NCBI GenBank assembly: GCA_934085595.1
Contig: CAKOHK010000001.1
Coordinates: forward strand, 124,001 to 188,000
Reading direction: 5' to 3'
Source: an uncultured Bacilli bacterium
GTDB taxonomy: Bacteria; Bacillota_I; Bacilli_A; RF39; UBA660
DNA: 64,000 bases
Positions 45,249-53,733 of this stretch are shown here, one piece after another. The stretch's first letter is position 1, and each line of letters starts with the position of its first letter. The notes under the pieces are model-generated. The model saw nothing but the letters and a program-made list of their open reading frames with translations, did not search any database and was not told the DNA's origin. The position numbers and the translations under genes are program-made.

Positions 45249-46136
45249 TTAATGATGATGGTGTCCTAATTCTTTATGTTCTATATGACATTCTTTATCA
45301 TCACATACTTCTCCATCATATTCTATTTCTACTGTAACATGTGATATTCCATGTTCTTTAAGTTCTTCTTTTATAAGTGATTTTATATCTTTATTTTTAT
45401 TTTTCTTATCTATCACTGCATGTAAAGATGCAAAACTATTAACTCCATCTATACTCCATATATGATAGTGATGTATATTCTTAACTCCATCTATAGAAAG
45501 TACATGTTCTTTTATCTCATCAAACTTTATACCTTTAGGAGCTTTAAGTAAGAATAAATCATTTATATTTTTCATATTACCCGTGCATCCATAAAGTATA
45601 AATAATGCTACTAGTATAGACATTATACTATCTATTAAACTAATATTAGTAAACTTCATAAGTATTGAACCTATAAGCACAACTATCCATCCAAGTACAT
45701 CTTCAAGCATATGTAAGTTTACTGATTTTTGATTAAGACTATCTCCTTCTCTTGTAAAATATGCTGCTAGGAAGTTTATAATAACTCCAAATATCGCAAA
45801 CACTATCATACCATTATAATTTATAGTAACTGGATTTATTATTCTCTTAACACTTTCATAAATAACAAACACACTTCCACATATAAGCATAACAGTAGTT
45901 ATTAAAGCACCTAAGACTGAATATCTTATATATCCATAAGTATAATTATCATTTGCTTTCTTTTTACTTATTTTTTCTAATATAAAGCTTATTAATATAC
46001 TTATCGCATCTATCATATCATGAACAGCGTCACTTACAATAGCTATACTTCCTGTAAATATACCACCTACAAACTCAAATATAGAAAATGTAATATTAAG
46101 TATAAATGCCACTAATATATTCTTTTCTGTTTTCAC
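45249..46136 (-). CDS. Cation diffusion facilitator metal exporter
   Basis: A 295-aa CDF transporter with six predicted helices. SIAIVSDAVHDMIDAISI carries the metal-site Asp/His (HD..D type), MLEDVLGWIVVLIGSI the second site. Cytoplasmic domain IKSLIKEELKEHGISHVTV and a His-rich tail (CHIEHKELGHHHH). Together with the ArsR regulator (4-bp overlap) it suggests zinc (or cobalt/cadmium) efflux. Confidence 0.92.
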   Translation of the reverse strand: MKTEKNILVAFILNITFSIFEFVGGIFTGSIAIVSDAVHDMIDAISILISFILEKISKKKANDNYTYGYIRYSVLGALITTVMLICGSVFVIYESVKRIINPVTINYNGMIVFAIFGVIINFLAAYFTREGDSLNQKSVNLHMLEDVLGWIVVLIGSILMKFTNISLIDSIMSILVALFILYGCTGNMKNINDLFLLKAPKGIKFDEIKEHVLSIDGVKNIHHYHIWSIDGVNSFASLHAVIDKKNKNKDIKSLIKEELKEHGISHVTVEIEYDGEVCDDKECHIEHKELGHHHH

Positions 46137-46507
46137 GCTTCTTCCTCCATCTTATGATATATATGTTCAAGTCCAACTTCAAATAATCTACTTACATGAT
46201 CATCATCTAAACTATAATAAACTATTTTTCCATCTTTTCTCGACTTAACTACACCACTTTCTTTAAGTGTACTAAGTTGATGTGAAACAGAAGACTTACT
46301 CATAGAAAGAACATTAGCTATATCACATACACACATTTCTTTATTATCAAGTGTATATAGTATTTTACATCTTGTATCATCTCCAAGTAATTTATAAAAA
46401 GCACCTAATTTATTCATAATATCATTATTAGGCATCTTACTAATAACTTCATCTACATCATTTCTATTTATAACATCACAGTCACAAATATACTCGTTTT
46501 TACTCAT
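46133..46507 (-). CDS. ArsR/SmtB-family metal-sensing repressor
   Basis: A 124-aa winged-helix repressor. N-terminal YICDCDVI and MCVCDIANVLSMSKSSVSHQ give the CadC-type cysteine pairs and the recognition helix; the C-terminal helix (HVSRLFEVGLEHIYHK) carries His residues like the alpha-5 zinc site of SmtB. Direct neighbour of the CDF exporter. An operator lies in its promoter. Confidence 0.92.
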   Translation of the reverse strand: MSKNEYICDCDVINRNDVDEVISKMPNNDIMNKLGAFYKLLGDDTRCKILYTLDNKEMCVCDIANVLSMSKSSVSHQLSTLKESGVVKSRKDGKIVYYSLDDDHVSRLFEVGLEHIYHKMEEEA

Positions 46508-46527
46508 CCACTTCTCCTTTCATATAT

Positions 46528-46557
46528 ATTATAGTTGAATAGTTGTTCAACTGTCAA
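46528..46557 (-). promoter_or_regulatory. ArsR operator within promoter
   Basis: TTGACA (46552-46557), an 18-bp spacer that is itself the palindrome GTTGAACAACTATTCAAC, and TATAAT (46528-46533). The core TGAACA..T.TTCA matches SmtB/CzrA-type operators, so bound repressor would block RNA polymerase. Confidence 0.85.
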
Positions 46558-46573
46558 CACAAAATAAAAAGAA

Positions 46574-47113
46574 TTAATAAATAATTCTCTTTTCACTTAT
46601 AACATAATCCATTAATATATCATTTTCATAACTAAACTTTATATCTGTGATAGTTTCATCATAACAAAGTCCTATTTTAACTCCCTTAGTATTTTCTAAA
46701 TATCTATCATAATATCCTTTACCATAACCACATCTATCTTTATATATACTAAAGCATACACCAGGTACTATAAATAAATCTATATCATTTTTAAATGCTT
46801 CTTCACTACTAATAGGTTCTTTTATATTAAACTTCCCATTTATATATTTAGTATTTTCATCTATATAATACATCTTCATAATCCCATCACTATAACTTTT
46901 AGGGACACATACTTTCTTATTTAATCTAATACTTTCTTTAATTATATTTTCTGTATTAACTTCTTCACTATTACTTAAATATATACATATAACTTTACTA
47001 TTCTTAAACTCTTCTATTTCAAATAATCTTTTTTCTATATTTTTATCTTTATCTTCTTTAAAATTAATACTCTTACGTATCACTTTGTATTTATTTCTAA
47101 GTTCGTTTTTCAT
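46574..47113 (-). CDS. 5-formyltetrahydrofolate cyclo-ligase
   Basis: A 179-aa enzyme: KNELRNKYKVIRKSI at the start, PGVCFSIYKDRCGYGKGYYDRYL (phosphate/ATP and folate site) and LCYDE near the end are family signatures. It returns 5-formyl-THF to the folate pool. Two bp separate it from the upstream gene. Confidence 0.92.
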   Translation of the reverse strand: MKNELRNKYKVIRKSINFKEDKDKNIEKRLFEIEEFKNSKVICIYLSNSEEVNTENIIKESIRLNKKVCVPKSYSDGIMKMYYIDENTKYINGKFNIKEPISSEEAFKNDIDLFIVPGVCFSIYKDRCGYGKGYYDRYLENTKGVKIGLCYDETITDIKFSYENDILMDYVISEKRIIY

Positions 47114-47115
47114 AA

Positions 47116-47727
47116 TTATAATTTAGATATCACAAGCAAAACAACTTCAATAATAGTAACTGCTACTCCAAGAGATATAAATAGTGATCCTTTATTTATA
47201 AATCCATAAGAATTACCTTTAGGTGTAAGTGTTAATGTAGTTTCTTCTTTCTTTTCCATACTTCTTTCTTTATCAAGCATTATTTGTCTTAATGCTTCTT
47301 CTTTTAAATATTTAAGTTCAGCAAGTTCTGGATTTTCTAAAGTAACCTTTTCTGGTTTTGGATATTTCTTTCTCTTTTCTTCTCTTATATTATCCATTCT
47401 AATATTTAAACTCTTAAAGAAATTATGAATATTATCTACTTTATTACTAGGATAACTTCCCATTTCACTTCCCATATCCTGTACATATCCAAGATTAGTT
47501 TTACTACTTCTAACAATAGTTCCATTTTTTCTCTCTTCCCCTATTATTCCAAGATATCTTTTATCACTTTCCATAACTTCTTTAACTCTACCTTTTAAAG
47601 CATTTAAAAGCCCATCAGACACACTATATAAAGTAGTAAACTCTGCTTCATTACTAACACTTATATTTTCATCTGACATAAAACCATCAACATCATTTAA
47701 TATTTTTAAAGATTCATTATTTATCAT
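47116..47727 (-). CDS. Hypothetical protein with C-terminal membrane helix
   Basis: A 203-aa protein of unknown function: soluble charged region (about 1-175) and one C-terminal transmembrane helix (about 180-200, LFISLGVAVTIIEVVLLVIS), so probably tail-anchored. It lies 2 bp before the cyclo-ligase gene and 2 bp after the 79-aa gene, in one operon. No known motif. Confidence 0.6.
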   Translation of the reverse strand: MINNESLKILNDVDGFMSDENISVSNEAEFTTLYSVSDGLLNALKGRVKEVMESDKRYLGIIGEERKNGTIVRSSKTNLGYVQDMGSEMGSYPSNKVDNIHNFFKSLNIRMDNIREEKRKKYPKPEKVTLENPELAELKYLKEEALRQIMLDKERSMEKKEETTLTLTPKGNSYGFINKGSLFISLGVAVTIIEVVLLVISKL

Positions 47728-47728
47728 A

Positions 47729-47968
47729 TTATTTCACTAAAGACTCTATAAATTTATTAATCGCAAGTCTATGCCCTTCATCATCTACTTTAACAAGTTT
47801 ATCATTTCCACTCTCATCTTTAATTATCTTAGATGCAACAAGTAAACTAGTATTATCAGTATTCTTAATACTATATAATAAATATCTTACCCCAGATATA
47901 CTAATAACAGTAATCTTAGTAGCTTCTTTTAAAACCCCTTTATCATTTACTTTAAAAGTATCATCCAT
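47729..47968 (-). CDS. DUF1292-like small protein
   Basis: A 79-aa protein: RYLLYSIKNTDNTSLLVASK, an acidic loop, then DEGHRLAINKFIESL. The pattern of an N-terminal beta sheet, an acidic middle and a final helix resembles DUF1292/YrzB. Role unknown; call uncertain. Confidence 0.5.
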   Translation of the reverse strand: MDDTFKVNDKGVLKEATKITVISISGVRYLLYSIKNTDNTSLLVASKIIKDESGNDKLVKVDDEGHRLAINKFIESLVK

Positions 47969-48062
47969 ATTCTTCCTACTTTCCTATTTAAATTATAATA
48001 CAAAATTATTTTATTGTAAATATATTTTAAAATTGATAAAATAATTAAGTTAGGAGTTATAT

Positions 48063-50204
48063 ATGAATAAAGAAATAATAAATGAATTAGTACAAGAATT
48101 AAACATTAAGAGTGTCCAAATAGAGAGTGTTCTTAAATTATTAAGTGAAAATAACACTGTTCCATTTATAGCTAGATATAGAAAGGAAGCTACCGGCAAC
48201 CTTAATGAGGAAGAAATTAGAAGAATTAATGAACTTTATACTTATGAGTGTAATTTACTTAAGAGAAAAGAAGATGTTATTAGGTTAATAGATGAAAAAG
48301 GTCTTTTAACTGATGAGTTAAAGAATAATATAATGAGTGCTAAGAAATTAGTTGAGGTTGAGGATATTTATTTACCTTTCAAAGAGAAAAAGAAAACTAA
48401 AGCAACTGAAGCTATTAAAAATGGTCTTGAACCTCTTGCTAAAATAATTATGTCACAGCCTGCTACATTTAATGATGATATTATAAATAAATATTTAAAT
48501 GAAAATGTTAAGACTAAGGAAGATGCTATCACTGGCAGTAAATATATAATCGCAGAATGGATAAGCGATAATGCTTACTATAGAAAATATATAAGAAGTT
48601 ATATATGGAAAAACGGTAATCTTACTAGTACTTTAAAACCTAAAAGTAATGATGAAAATAAAACATATGAAATATATTATAATTTTACTGAACCAGTAAA
48701 ATATATTAAATCACATAGAGTTCTTGCTATTAACAGAGGTGAAAATGAAAAAATACTTACTGTTAAAATAGATATTAATGATGAAGATATAATTAAATAT
48801 TTAGAATCAAGAATAATTAAAAAAGACTCTATAGTAAATGAATATATTAAAGATGCTATTAAAGATAGTTATAAAAGATTAATATTCCCTTCTATCGAAA
48901 GAGAAATAAGAAGTGAACTTACTCTTAGAAGTGAAGATGTTGCTACTAAAGTATTTCAAGATAACTTAGAGCATTTACTTCTAGTGCCACCTATGAAAGA
49001 TAAAGTAGTACTTGGCTTTGACCCAGCATTTAGAACTGGATGTAAACTTGCTATTATTGACCCAACAAGTAAAATATTAGGTATATTTAAAATATATCCT
49101 CACGAACCACAAAATGAATGGGAAAAATCTAAAGAAGTATTAAAAACACTTATTAAAAAATATAATGTAGACATAATTGCTATCGGAAATGGAACTGCAT
49201 CAAGAGAAAGTGAAAAGCTTGTAAGCGAAACATTAAAAAAAATGAATACCGCTTGTAAATACGCTATTGTAAGTGAAGCAGGAGCTAGCGTATACTCAGC
49301 ATCAAAATTAGCAATTAGTGAGTTTCCAGATTTACACGTAGAAGAAAGAAGCGCTATATCTATCGGAAGGCGTCTTCAAGACCCACTAAATGAATTAGTT
49401 AAAATCGATCCTAAAAGTATCGGTGTCGGTCAATATCAGCATGATATAACTCCTAAAAAACTAAGTGAATCTTTAGATTTCACAGTAATAAAATGTGTAA
49501 ATAACGTCGGAGTAAATATAAATACCGCTTCCCCTTCTATACTAAAATATATCTCAGGCCTAACAAAACCAGCTATAGATAAAATAATTAAATATAGAGA
49601 AACAAATGGTAAAATAAAATCAAGAAAAGAAATAAAAGATAAAAAAATACTAAATGATAAAATATATGAACAATCAATAGGTTTCATGAGAGTAATTGAT
49701 GGAACTAACCCACTTGATATAACAAATATACATACAGAAAGTTATGATATTGTTACTAAACTTCTAGAAAGTATAAACTCTTCTGTAAATGATCTTGGTA
49801 CAAAAGAACTTATAGATAAATTAAATAATATTAATATAGAAGAAAAATGTAAAGAATTAAATACTGATATTTATACTCTTGAAGATATTATTAAATCTCT
49901 TGAAATGCCTAATAGAGATTATAGAGATAACTATGATATGCCTCTTTTAAAAAGTGATATATTAACTATAGATAATTTAAAAGTTGGTATGGAACTTGAA
50001 GGAACAGTAAGAAATGTAGTAGACTTCGGAGCATTTATTGATATAGGTCTTCATGATGACGCACTTGTTCATATATCAAAAATAACTAAAAAGTTTATTA
50101 AGCATCCAAGCGAAGTATTAAGTGTTGGTGATATAGTTAAATGTTATATATTAAATATTGATAAAGATAAAAACAAAGTATCTCTTACTCTAATAAAAGA
50201 ATAA
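48063..50204 (+). CDS. tex: Tex-family transcription accessory RNA-binding protein
   Basis: A 713-aa protein. N-terminal SVLKLLSENNTVPFIARYRK and ATGNLNEEEI, YqgF-like domain (GFDPAFRTGCKLAIID, IAIGNGTASRESE), HhH motif (NVGVNINTASPSILKYISGL) and C-terminal S1 domain (LEGTVRNVVDFGAFIDIGLH). Full length for Tex. AGGAG precedes the ATG. Confidence 0.95.
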   Translation: MNKEIINELVQELNIKSVQIESVLKLLSENNTVPFIARYRKEATGNLNEEEIRRINELYTYECNLLKRKEDVIRLIDEKGLLTDELKNNIMSAKKLVEVEDIYLPFKEKKKTKATEAIKNGLEPLAKIIMSQPATFNDDIINKYLNENVKTKEDAITGSKYIIAEWISDNAYYRKYIRSYIWKNGNLTSTLKPKSNDENKTYEIYYNFTEPVKYIKSHRVLAINRGENEKILTVKIDINDEDIIKYLESRIIKKDSIVNEYIKDAIKDSYKRLIFPSIEREIRSELTLRSEDVATKVFQDNLEHLLLVPPMKDKVVLGFDPAFRTGCKLAIIDPTSKILGIFKIYPHEPQNEWEKSKEVLKTLIKKYNVDIIAIGNGTASRESEKLVSETLKKMNTACKYAIVSEAGASVYSASKLAISEFPDLHVEERSAISIGRRLQDPLNELVKIDPKSIGVGQYQHDITPKKLSESLDFTVIKCVNNVGVNINTASPSILKYISGLTKPAIDKIIKYRETNGKIKSRKEIKDKKILNDKIYEQSIGFMRVIDGTNPLDITNIHTESYDIVTKLLESINSSVNDLGTKELIDKLNNINIEEKCKELNTDIYTLEDIIKSLEMPNRDYRDNYDMPLLKSDILTIDNLKVGMELEGTVRNVVDFGAFIDIGLHDDALVHISKITKKFIKHPSEVLSVGDIVKCYILNIDKDKNKVSLTLIKE

Positions 50205-50234
50205 TTGACATATATGTATCACTTTTGATACAAT
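50205..50234 (+). promoter_or_regulatory. Promoter with palindromic operator for the HTH gene
   Basis: TTGACA (50205-50210), 18-bp spacer, TACAAT (50229-50234). A perfect 7-bp inverted repeat TGTATCA-CTTT-TGATACA (50215-50232) covers the spacer and most of the -10 box. Transcription should start about 2 nt before the ATG, so the mRNA is probably leaderless. Confidence 0.75.
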
Positions 50235-50242
50235 ATAAAACC

Positions 50243-50503
50243 ATGAAAGAAGAAAATATAAATTATATTAAACCTAAAAGAACTATTAATGAACTTGAAA
50301 AAGATTTTTTAAGAGAATTCAAAATATTTAGAAGAGAAAACAACCTAACTCAAAAACTAATGGCTGAATATACTCTACTTACAAGAGAAAAAATAGCCAG
50401 AATTGAAACAGGAGCACACTCTCCTACTTTAAGGACATTACTTACTATTTTAGGTCCTTTAGGTTATACACTTAAAATCGAAAAAATAAAAAGAAAGCAC
50501 TAA
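50243..50503 (+). CDS. XRE-family HTH regulator, HigA-like
   Basis: An 86-aa protein with a helix-turn-helix: FKIFRRENNLTQKLMAEYTL, LTREKIARIETGAHSPTLRT, LLTILGPLGYTLKIEKI. This is the HigA-antitoxin type of XRE domain. ATG at 50243 has no ribosome binding site; the longer frame would begin upstream of the expected RNA start. No toxin gene lies beside it. The palindrome in its promoter suggests self-repression. Confidence 0.8.
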   Translation: MKEENINYIKPKRTINELEKDFLREFKIFRRENNLTQKLMAEYTLLTREKIARIETGAHSPTLRTLLTILGPLGYTLKIEKIKRKH

Positions 50504-50509
50504 AACATT

Positions 50510-50533
50510 GAGCCTACAATAAGGCTCTTTATC
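50510..50533 (+). terminator. Terminator after the HTH gene
   Basis: GAGCCT/AGGCTC stem, 6-nt loop, short T-rich tail (TTTATCTT). Confidence 0.6.
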
Positions 50534-50546
50534 TTGTACAATTAAA

Positions 50547-50576
50547 AATATACTTACTTCAAATTATAAGTATATT
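50547..50576 (-). terminator. Terminator after the pilin-like cluster
   Basis: Perfect 10-bp stem AATATACTTA/TAAGTATATT with flanking T-runs on both strands. It overlaps the stop of the small gene at 50554. Confidence 0.6.
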
Positions 50577-50697
50577 TTTTTATTTTATTCACTCTATTCT
50601 TTTTAATCTTATATAATATAACCCTAGTTATAACAAGTACTATACTAAGTATTAAAGCACATATAAATAATGTACATAACCAAATATCTTTTTCCAT
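50554..50697 (-). CDS. Small membrane protein (47 aa), unknown
   Basis: I read a 47-codon frame from ATG at 50695-50697: MEKDIWLCTLFICALI, then a hydrophobic helix (about 6-28) and a very basic tail (KIKKNRVNKIKKYTYNLK). A GGAG site lies in the end of the upstream ATPase gene, seven bases before the ATG. It ends at a terminator and lies last in the ATPase/pilin transcript. Topology suggests a Lys-rich cytoplasmic tail. Function unknown. Confidence 0.55.
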   Translation of the reverse strand: MEKDIWLCTLFICALILSIVLVITRVILYKIKKNRVNKIKKYTYNLK

Positions 50698-50701
50698 ATA
50701 T

Positions 50702-51445
50702 CTACTCCATATCATTTATTATAAGATTACATTTATTAAGAAGACTATAATATTGTACATCATTATTCTTATATAATATAGGTATCTTGTTATTAAATAA
50801 ATACCCAGTTATATTTTTAAAAAATCCTTCTCTTAAAATAGTATAATCTATATTAGCCCCTATTATTTCTATCATTTCTTCATAACTAAAATATTGATCT
50901 TTAAAATCAAATGCACTATTATAAAGTACTTTATATTTATAAATTCCTATATCATTAAACATAGTTATAACATTTTTCATATTCTTAATATTTACTATAT
51001 CATTAGTAAGAATAAGTAGTACTTCATCACATAAATTAAATATATTTTCATTAAAATCATTATAAGAACTATTAGTATCTATAACTATAAAATCATATAT
51101 ATTTTTAGCATCTTCTATAATTTTATCCATATATTTTTCTTTAATTAAACTTGCTTCTAATTGTATTTTAGTAGAACATAATATATCAAGTCCTTCATTA
51201 TAATTATATACATAATCAAGTATACTTTCATATTTATTATTCTTTATATCATTTGATAATGTATATATATTCTTTTTTATTTCTTCATTTACAAATAAAG
51301 ATAATCCTCCATCATATAAATCTGCATCTATAAGTAATGTTCTTTTTCCCATAAGATAACTACTACCCGCTATATTAGCAGATATTATTGATTTTCCTAC
51401 TCCACCCTTAGGTGAGTACACACATAACACTTTACCCTTTTTCAT
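50702..51445 (-). CDS. ParA/MinD-like ATPase (CpaE/TadZ type)
   Basis: A 247-aa P-loop ATPase: YSPKGGVGKSIISANIAG (deviant Walker A), LLIDADLYDGGLSL (Walker A') and FIVIDTNSSYND (Walker B). No receiver domain. It follows a prepilin-like gene, so a role in positioning a pilus or secretion apparatus (as for TadZ/CpaE) is plausible; a division-site MinD role is less likely, as MinC/MinE are absent. Confidence 0.8.
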   Translation of the reverse strand: MKKGKVLCVYSPKGGVGKSIISANIAGSSYLMGKRTLLIDADLYDGGLSLFVNEEIKKNIYTLSNDIKNNKYESILDYVYNYNEGLDILCSTKIQLEASLIKEKYMDKIIEDAKNIYDFIVIDTNSSYNDFNENIFNLCDEVLLILTNDIVNIKNMKNVITMFNDIGIYKYKVLYNSAFDFKDQYFSYEEMIEIIGANIDYTILREGFFKNITGYLFNNKIPILYKNNDVQYYSLLNKCNLIINDME

Positions 51446-51454
51446 AATACTTCC

Positions 51455-51895
51455 TTATTTAAAACATTCACTATAAATACTATTTGATGAAACATTTTTA
51501 TCTGTATAATATTCACTACCACATGCTAAATATACATTTGCTCCAGTACTATCAAATGTTATAACTCCTTTGCAATCGGTTTTACTATATTTAACACTTT
51601 CTATATAAGGTTCACTTCCACTAGTAAGTTCACTTAAGCACACAAACTTACTACTATTATAAGTAGAAGGACATGTATAAAGTTTTCCAGTTTCAGGATC
51701 ATATAAAGGATCCGTGCAGTGTTCATTAACATATATATTTGCTGCATCTTTAACATTATTTTCTACTATTTCCATACTTTTATTAAGAGAGTTTTTATAA
51801 CTATCAACAACATTTGGAACAACCATAATAGCAAGCACACCAATAATTGCAATAACAGCAAGTAATTCTATTAAAGTAAATCCACTCTTTTTCAT
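51455..51895 (-). CDS. Type IV prepilin-like protein
   Basis: A 146-aa protein beginning MKKSGFTLIELLAVIAIIGV, a class III (prepilin peptidase) signal with cleavage after Gly and a conserved Glu at +5. The rest is a small globular domain with cysteines in pairs (CTDP, CPST, CLSEL, CKGV), suggesting disulfides. It could be a pilus subunit or competence pseudopilin. Prepilin peptidase and assembly ATPase are not in the window. Confidence 0.88.
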   Translation of the reverse strand: MKKSGFTLIELLAVIAIIGVLAIMVVPNVVDSYKNSLNKSMEIVENNVKDAANIYVNEHCTDPLYDPETGKLYTCPSTYNSSKFVCLSELTSGSEPYIESVKYSKTDCKGVITFDSTGANVYLACGSEYYTDKNVSSNSIYSECFK

Positions 51896-51903
51896 ATATT
51901 CTC

Positions 51904-52110
51904 CTATCTAAGTTTAATAACAACAATTATAAACACAATAATTATCATAAATATAAGCGTTAGTAATATATAATCAGTTATCTTCATCATTCTTTTCTTT
52001 TTAACTACACTCTCTTCTTCAGATATTTGTGTTTTAGTTACAATTGGATCCATTTTAATTGTATTCATTAATTCTTCATTATTTATATCATCATCTATAT
52101 TTTTACTCAT
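51904..52110 (-). CDS. Tail-anchored small membrane protein
   Basis: A 68-aa protein from ATG at 52108-52110 (GGAAG upstream). An acidic N-terminal half with possible phospho-sites (TKTQISEEESVV) and a C-terminal helix (about 45-66, ILLTLIFMIIIVFIIVVI). It is the first gene of the pilin-ATPase run. Unknown function. Confidence 0.55.
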   Translation of the reverse strand: MSKNIDDDINNEELMNTIKMDPIVTKTQISEEESVVKKKRMMKITDYILLTLIFMIIIVFIIVVIKLR

Positions 52111-52186
52111 AATCAACTTCCTTACTATATATAATAATATCAAAATCACCACATTAATTCAAGGGCATATTTGTTAAAAAAAGTAC

Positions 52187-52209
52187 AAAAAAAGCATCCG
52201 AAGATGCTT
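52187..52209 (-). terminator. Terminator of the tRNA-Arg gene
   Basis: AAGCATC-TTCG-GATGCTT stem with a stable UUCG tetraloop and T7 on the minus strand. Confidence 0.85.
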
Positions 52210-52220
52210 ATTTACTAAAG

Positions 52221-52297
<77 letters not shown>

Positions 52298-52451
52298 ATT
52301 TCTTTCAAGTACTAGTTAAGTATACAATAGAAATTATACTTTTTCAAGTACTTTTTACAAGATTTTTCAAAAAAATATACTTTTTTTATACGGTTTAACA
52401 TAACTTTAAAAAAAATATTAAATAAAATTAATAAAACTTTCAAAAAACATA

Positions 52452-52480
52452 TTGACTAGTATTATCAATTTTGATATTAT
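52452..52480 (+). promoter_or_regulatory. Promoter and palindrome of the Y-family polymerase gene
   Basis: TTGACT (52452-52457), 17-bp spacer, TATTAT (52475-52480). The palindrome TATCAATTTTGATA (52463-52476) overlaps spacer and -10, a likely repressor site (not the CGAAC-type LexA box of Bacillus). Confidence 0.6.
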
Positions 52481-52500
52481 ATCTACGAAAGTGTGTTTGT

Positions 52501-53733
52501 ATGAATAAAAATATAATTTGTATTGATTTAAAAAGTTTTTTTGCATCAGTCGAATGTATAGATAGAGGACTAGATCCATTCACTACTCCACTAGTGGTAG
52601 CAGACATTTCTCGTGGTGAAGGAGCTATGACTCTCGCGGCGACCCCATATTTAAGAAGTCTTGGCGTAGAATCAAGAAGCAGAGTTTTCACATTACCAAA
52701 AAACATCAAAATAATATTCGCAAAACCAAGAATGAAATTATATGAAACATACAGTAAAAAAGTAATGAATATATATAAAAGTTTTGTAAGTGAAGAAGAT
52801 GTATATGTTTTTTCGGTAGATGAAGCATTTTTAGATGTTACTAAATATCTAGACTACTATAAAATGACTGACTTTGAACTAGCAAAAACAATAATGAACA
52901 AAGTAAAAGAAGAAACAGGACTTACTACAACATGTGGTATCGGTCCAAACATGTTTTTATGCAAAGTAGCAATGGACACAGAAGCAAAGAAAAATAAAAG
53001 TTTTATAGCTAAATGGACATACAAAGATGTAGAAACTAAACTGCAAGAAATAACACCACTAAACAAAATATGTGGAATTGGAAGACAATACGAAAAGCAT
53101 TTAAATGATTTAAAAATATACAAACTAAAAGATGTATTTAAATACACAAGAGGATTTTATATAAAAAGATTTGGAAATGTAGCAGGTAACGATATATGGC
53201 TTAAAGCATCAGGCCTAGACTACAATACAGTACAAGAACTGAATAAAAAGCAAAGAGAAAAGTCTATGAGTTTAAGCCAAATATTAAAAAGAGATTATAA
53301 AATAGAAGAAGCATTTACAATAATAATAGAAATGACGGATATGCTTTGTAGAAAATTAAGAAAAAGTAATAAAATGACTGGAAGAATCACTCTATTTTTA
53401 AGATATACAAGAGACTTAAATAATGGATTTTCAAAATCAATAAGTATAGAACCAACAGATAATCAAAATAAAATAATAGAAATATTTAAAAGAATATATA
53501 ATGAAAATATAGAAGACTATCCAGTTAGAAAACTAGGCATAGCATTTAGTAATTTAGAAACTAAAAACACATCCCAGTTAAGCATATTTGATGATGTAGA
53601 AAAAGAAGATAAATACACTTCCGCAATAGACGAAATACAAGAAAAGTATGGCCCACTATCTATCCTAAGAGCTTCTTCTTTAATGGAAAACTCAACAATA
53701 AAAGAAAGAGAAAAGTTTAAAAATCTATTTTAA
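52501..53733 (+). CDS. Y-family DNA polymerase (DinB/UmuC, UvrX-like)
   Basis: A 410-aa translesion polymerase. Start MNKNIICIDLKSFFASVEC with catalytic Asp, then SVDEAFLDVT (SxDE catalytic pair), CGIGPNMFLCKVAMD, and a little-finger domain. Its LKSFFASVEC and length fit the UvrX/YqjW group of Gram-positives. ATG at 52501 is preceded by the leader GAAAGTG. Its stop overlaps the convergent gene by 9 bp. Confidence 0.9.
   Translation: MNKNIICIDLKSFFASVECIDRGLDPFTTPLVVADISRGEGAMTLAATPYLRSLGVESRSRVFTLPKNIKIIFAKPRMKLYETYSKKVMNIYKSFVSEEDVYVFSVDEAFLDVTKYLDYYKMTDFELAKTIMNKVKEETGLTTTCGIGPNMFLCKVAMDTEAKKNKSFIAKWTYKDVETKLQEITPLNKICGIGRQYEKHLNDLKIYKLKDVFKYTRGFYIKRFGNVAGNDIWLKASGLDYNTVQELNKKQREKSMSLSQILKRDYKIEEAFTIIIEMTDMLCRKLRKSNKMTGRITLFLRYTRDLNNGFSKSISIEPTDNQNKIIEIFKRIYNENIEDYPVRKLGIAFSNLETKNTSQLSIFDDVEKEDKYTSAIDEIQEKYGPLSILRASSLMENSTIKEREKFKNLF

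Noticed and set aside
50205..50503. HigBA-type toxin-antitoxin pair
   Set aside because: Only the HTH protein is present; the next genes are a terminator and the convergent pilin cluster.
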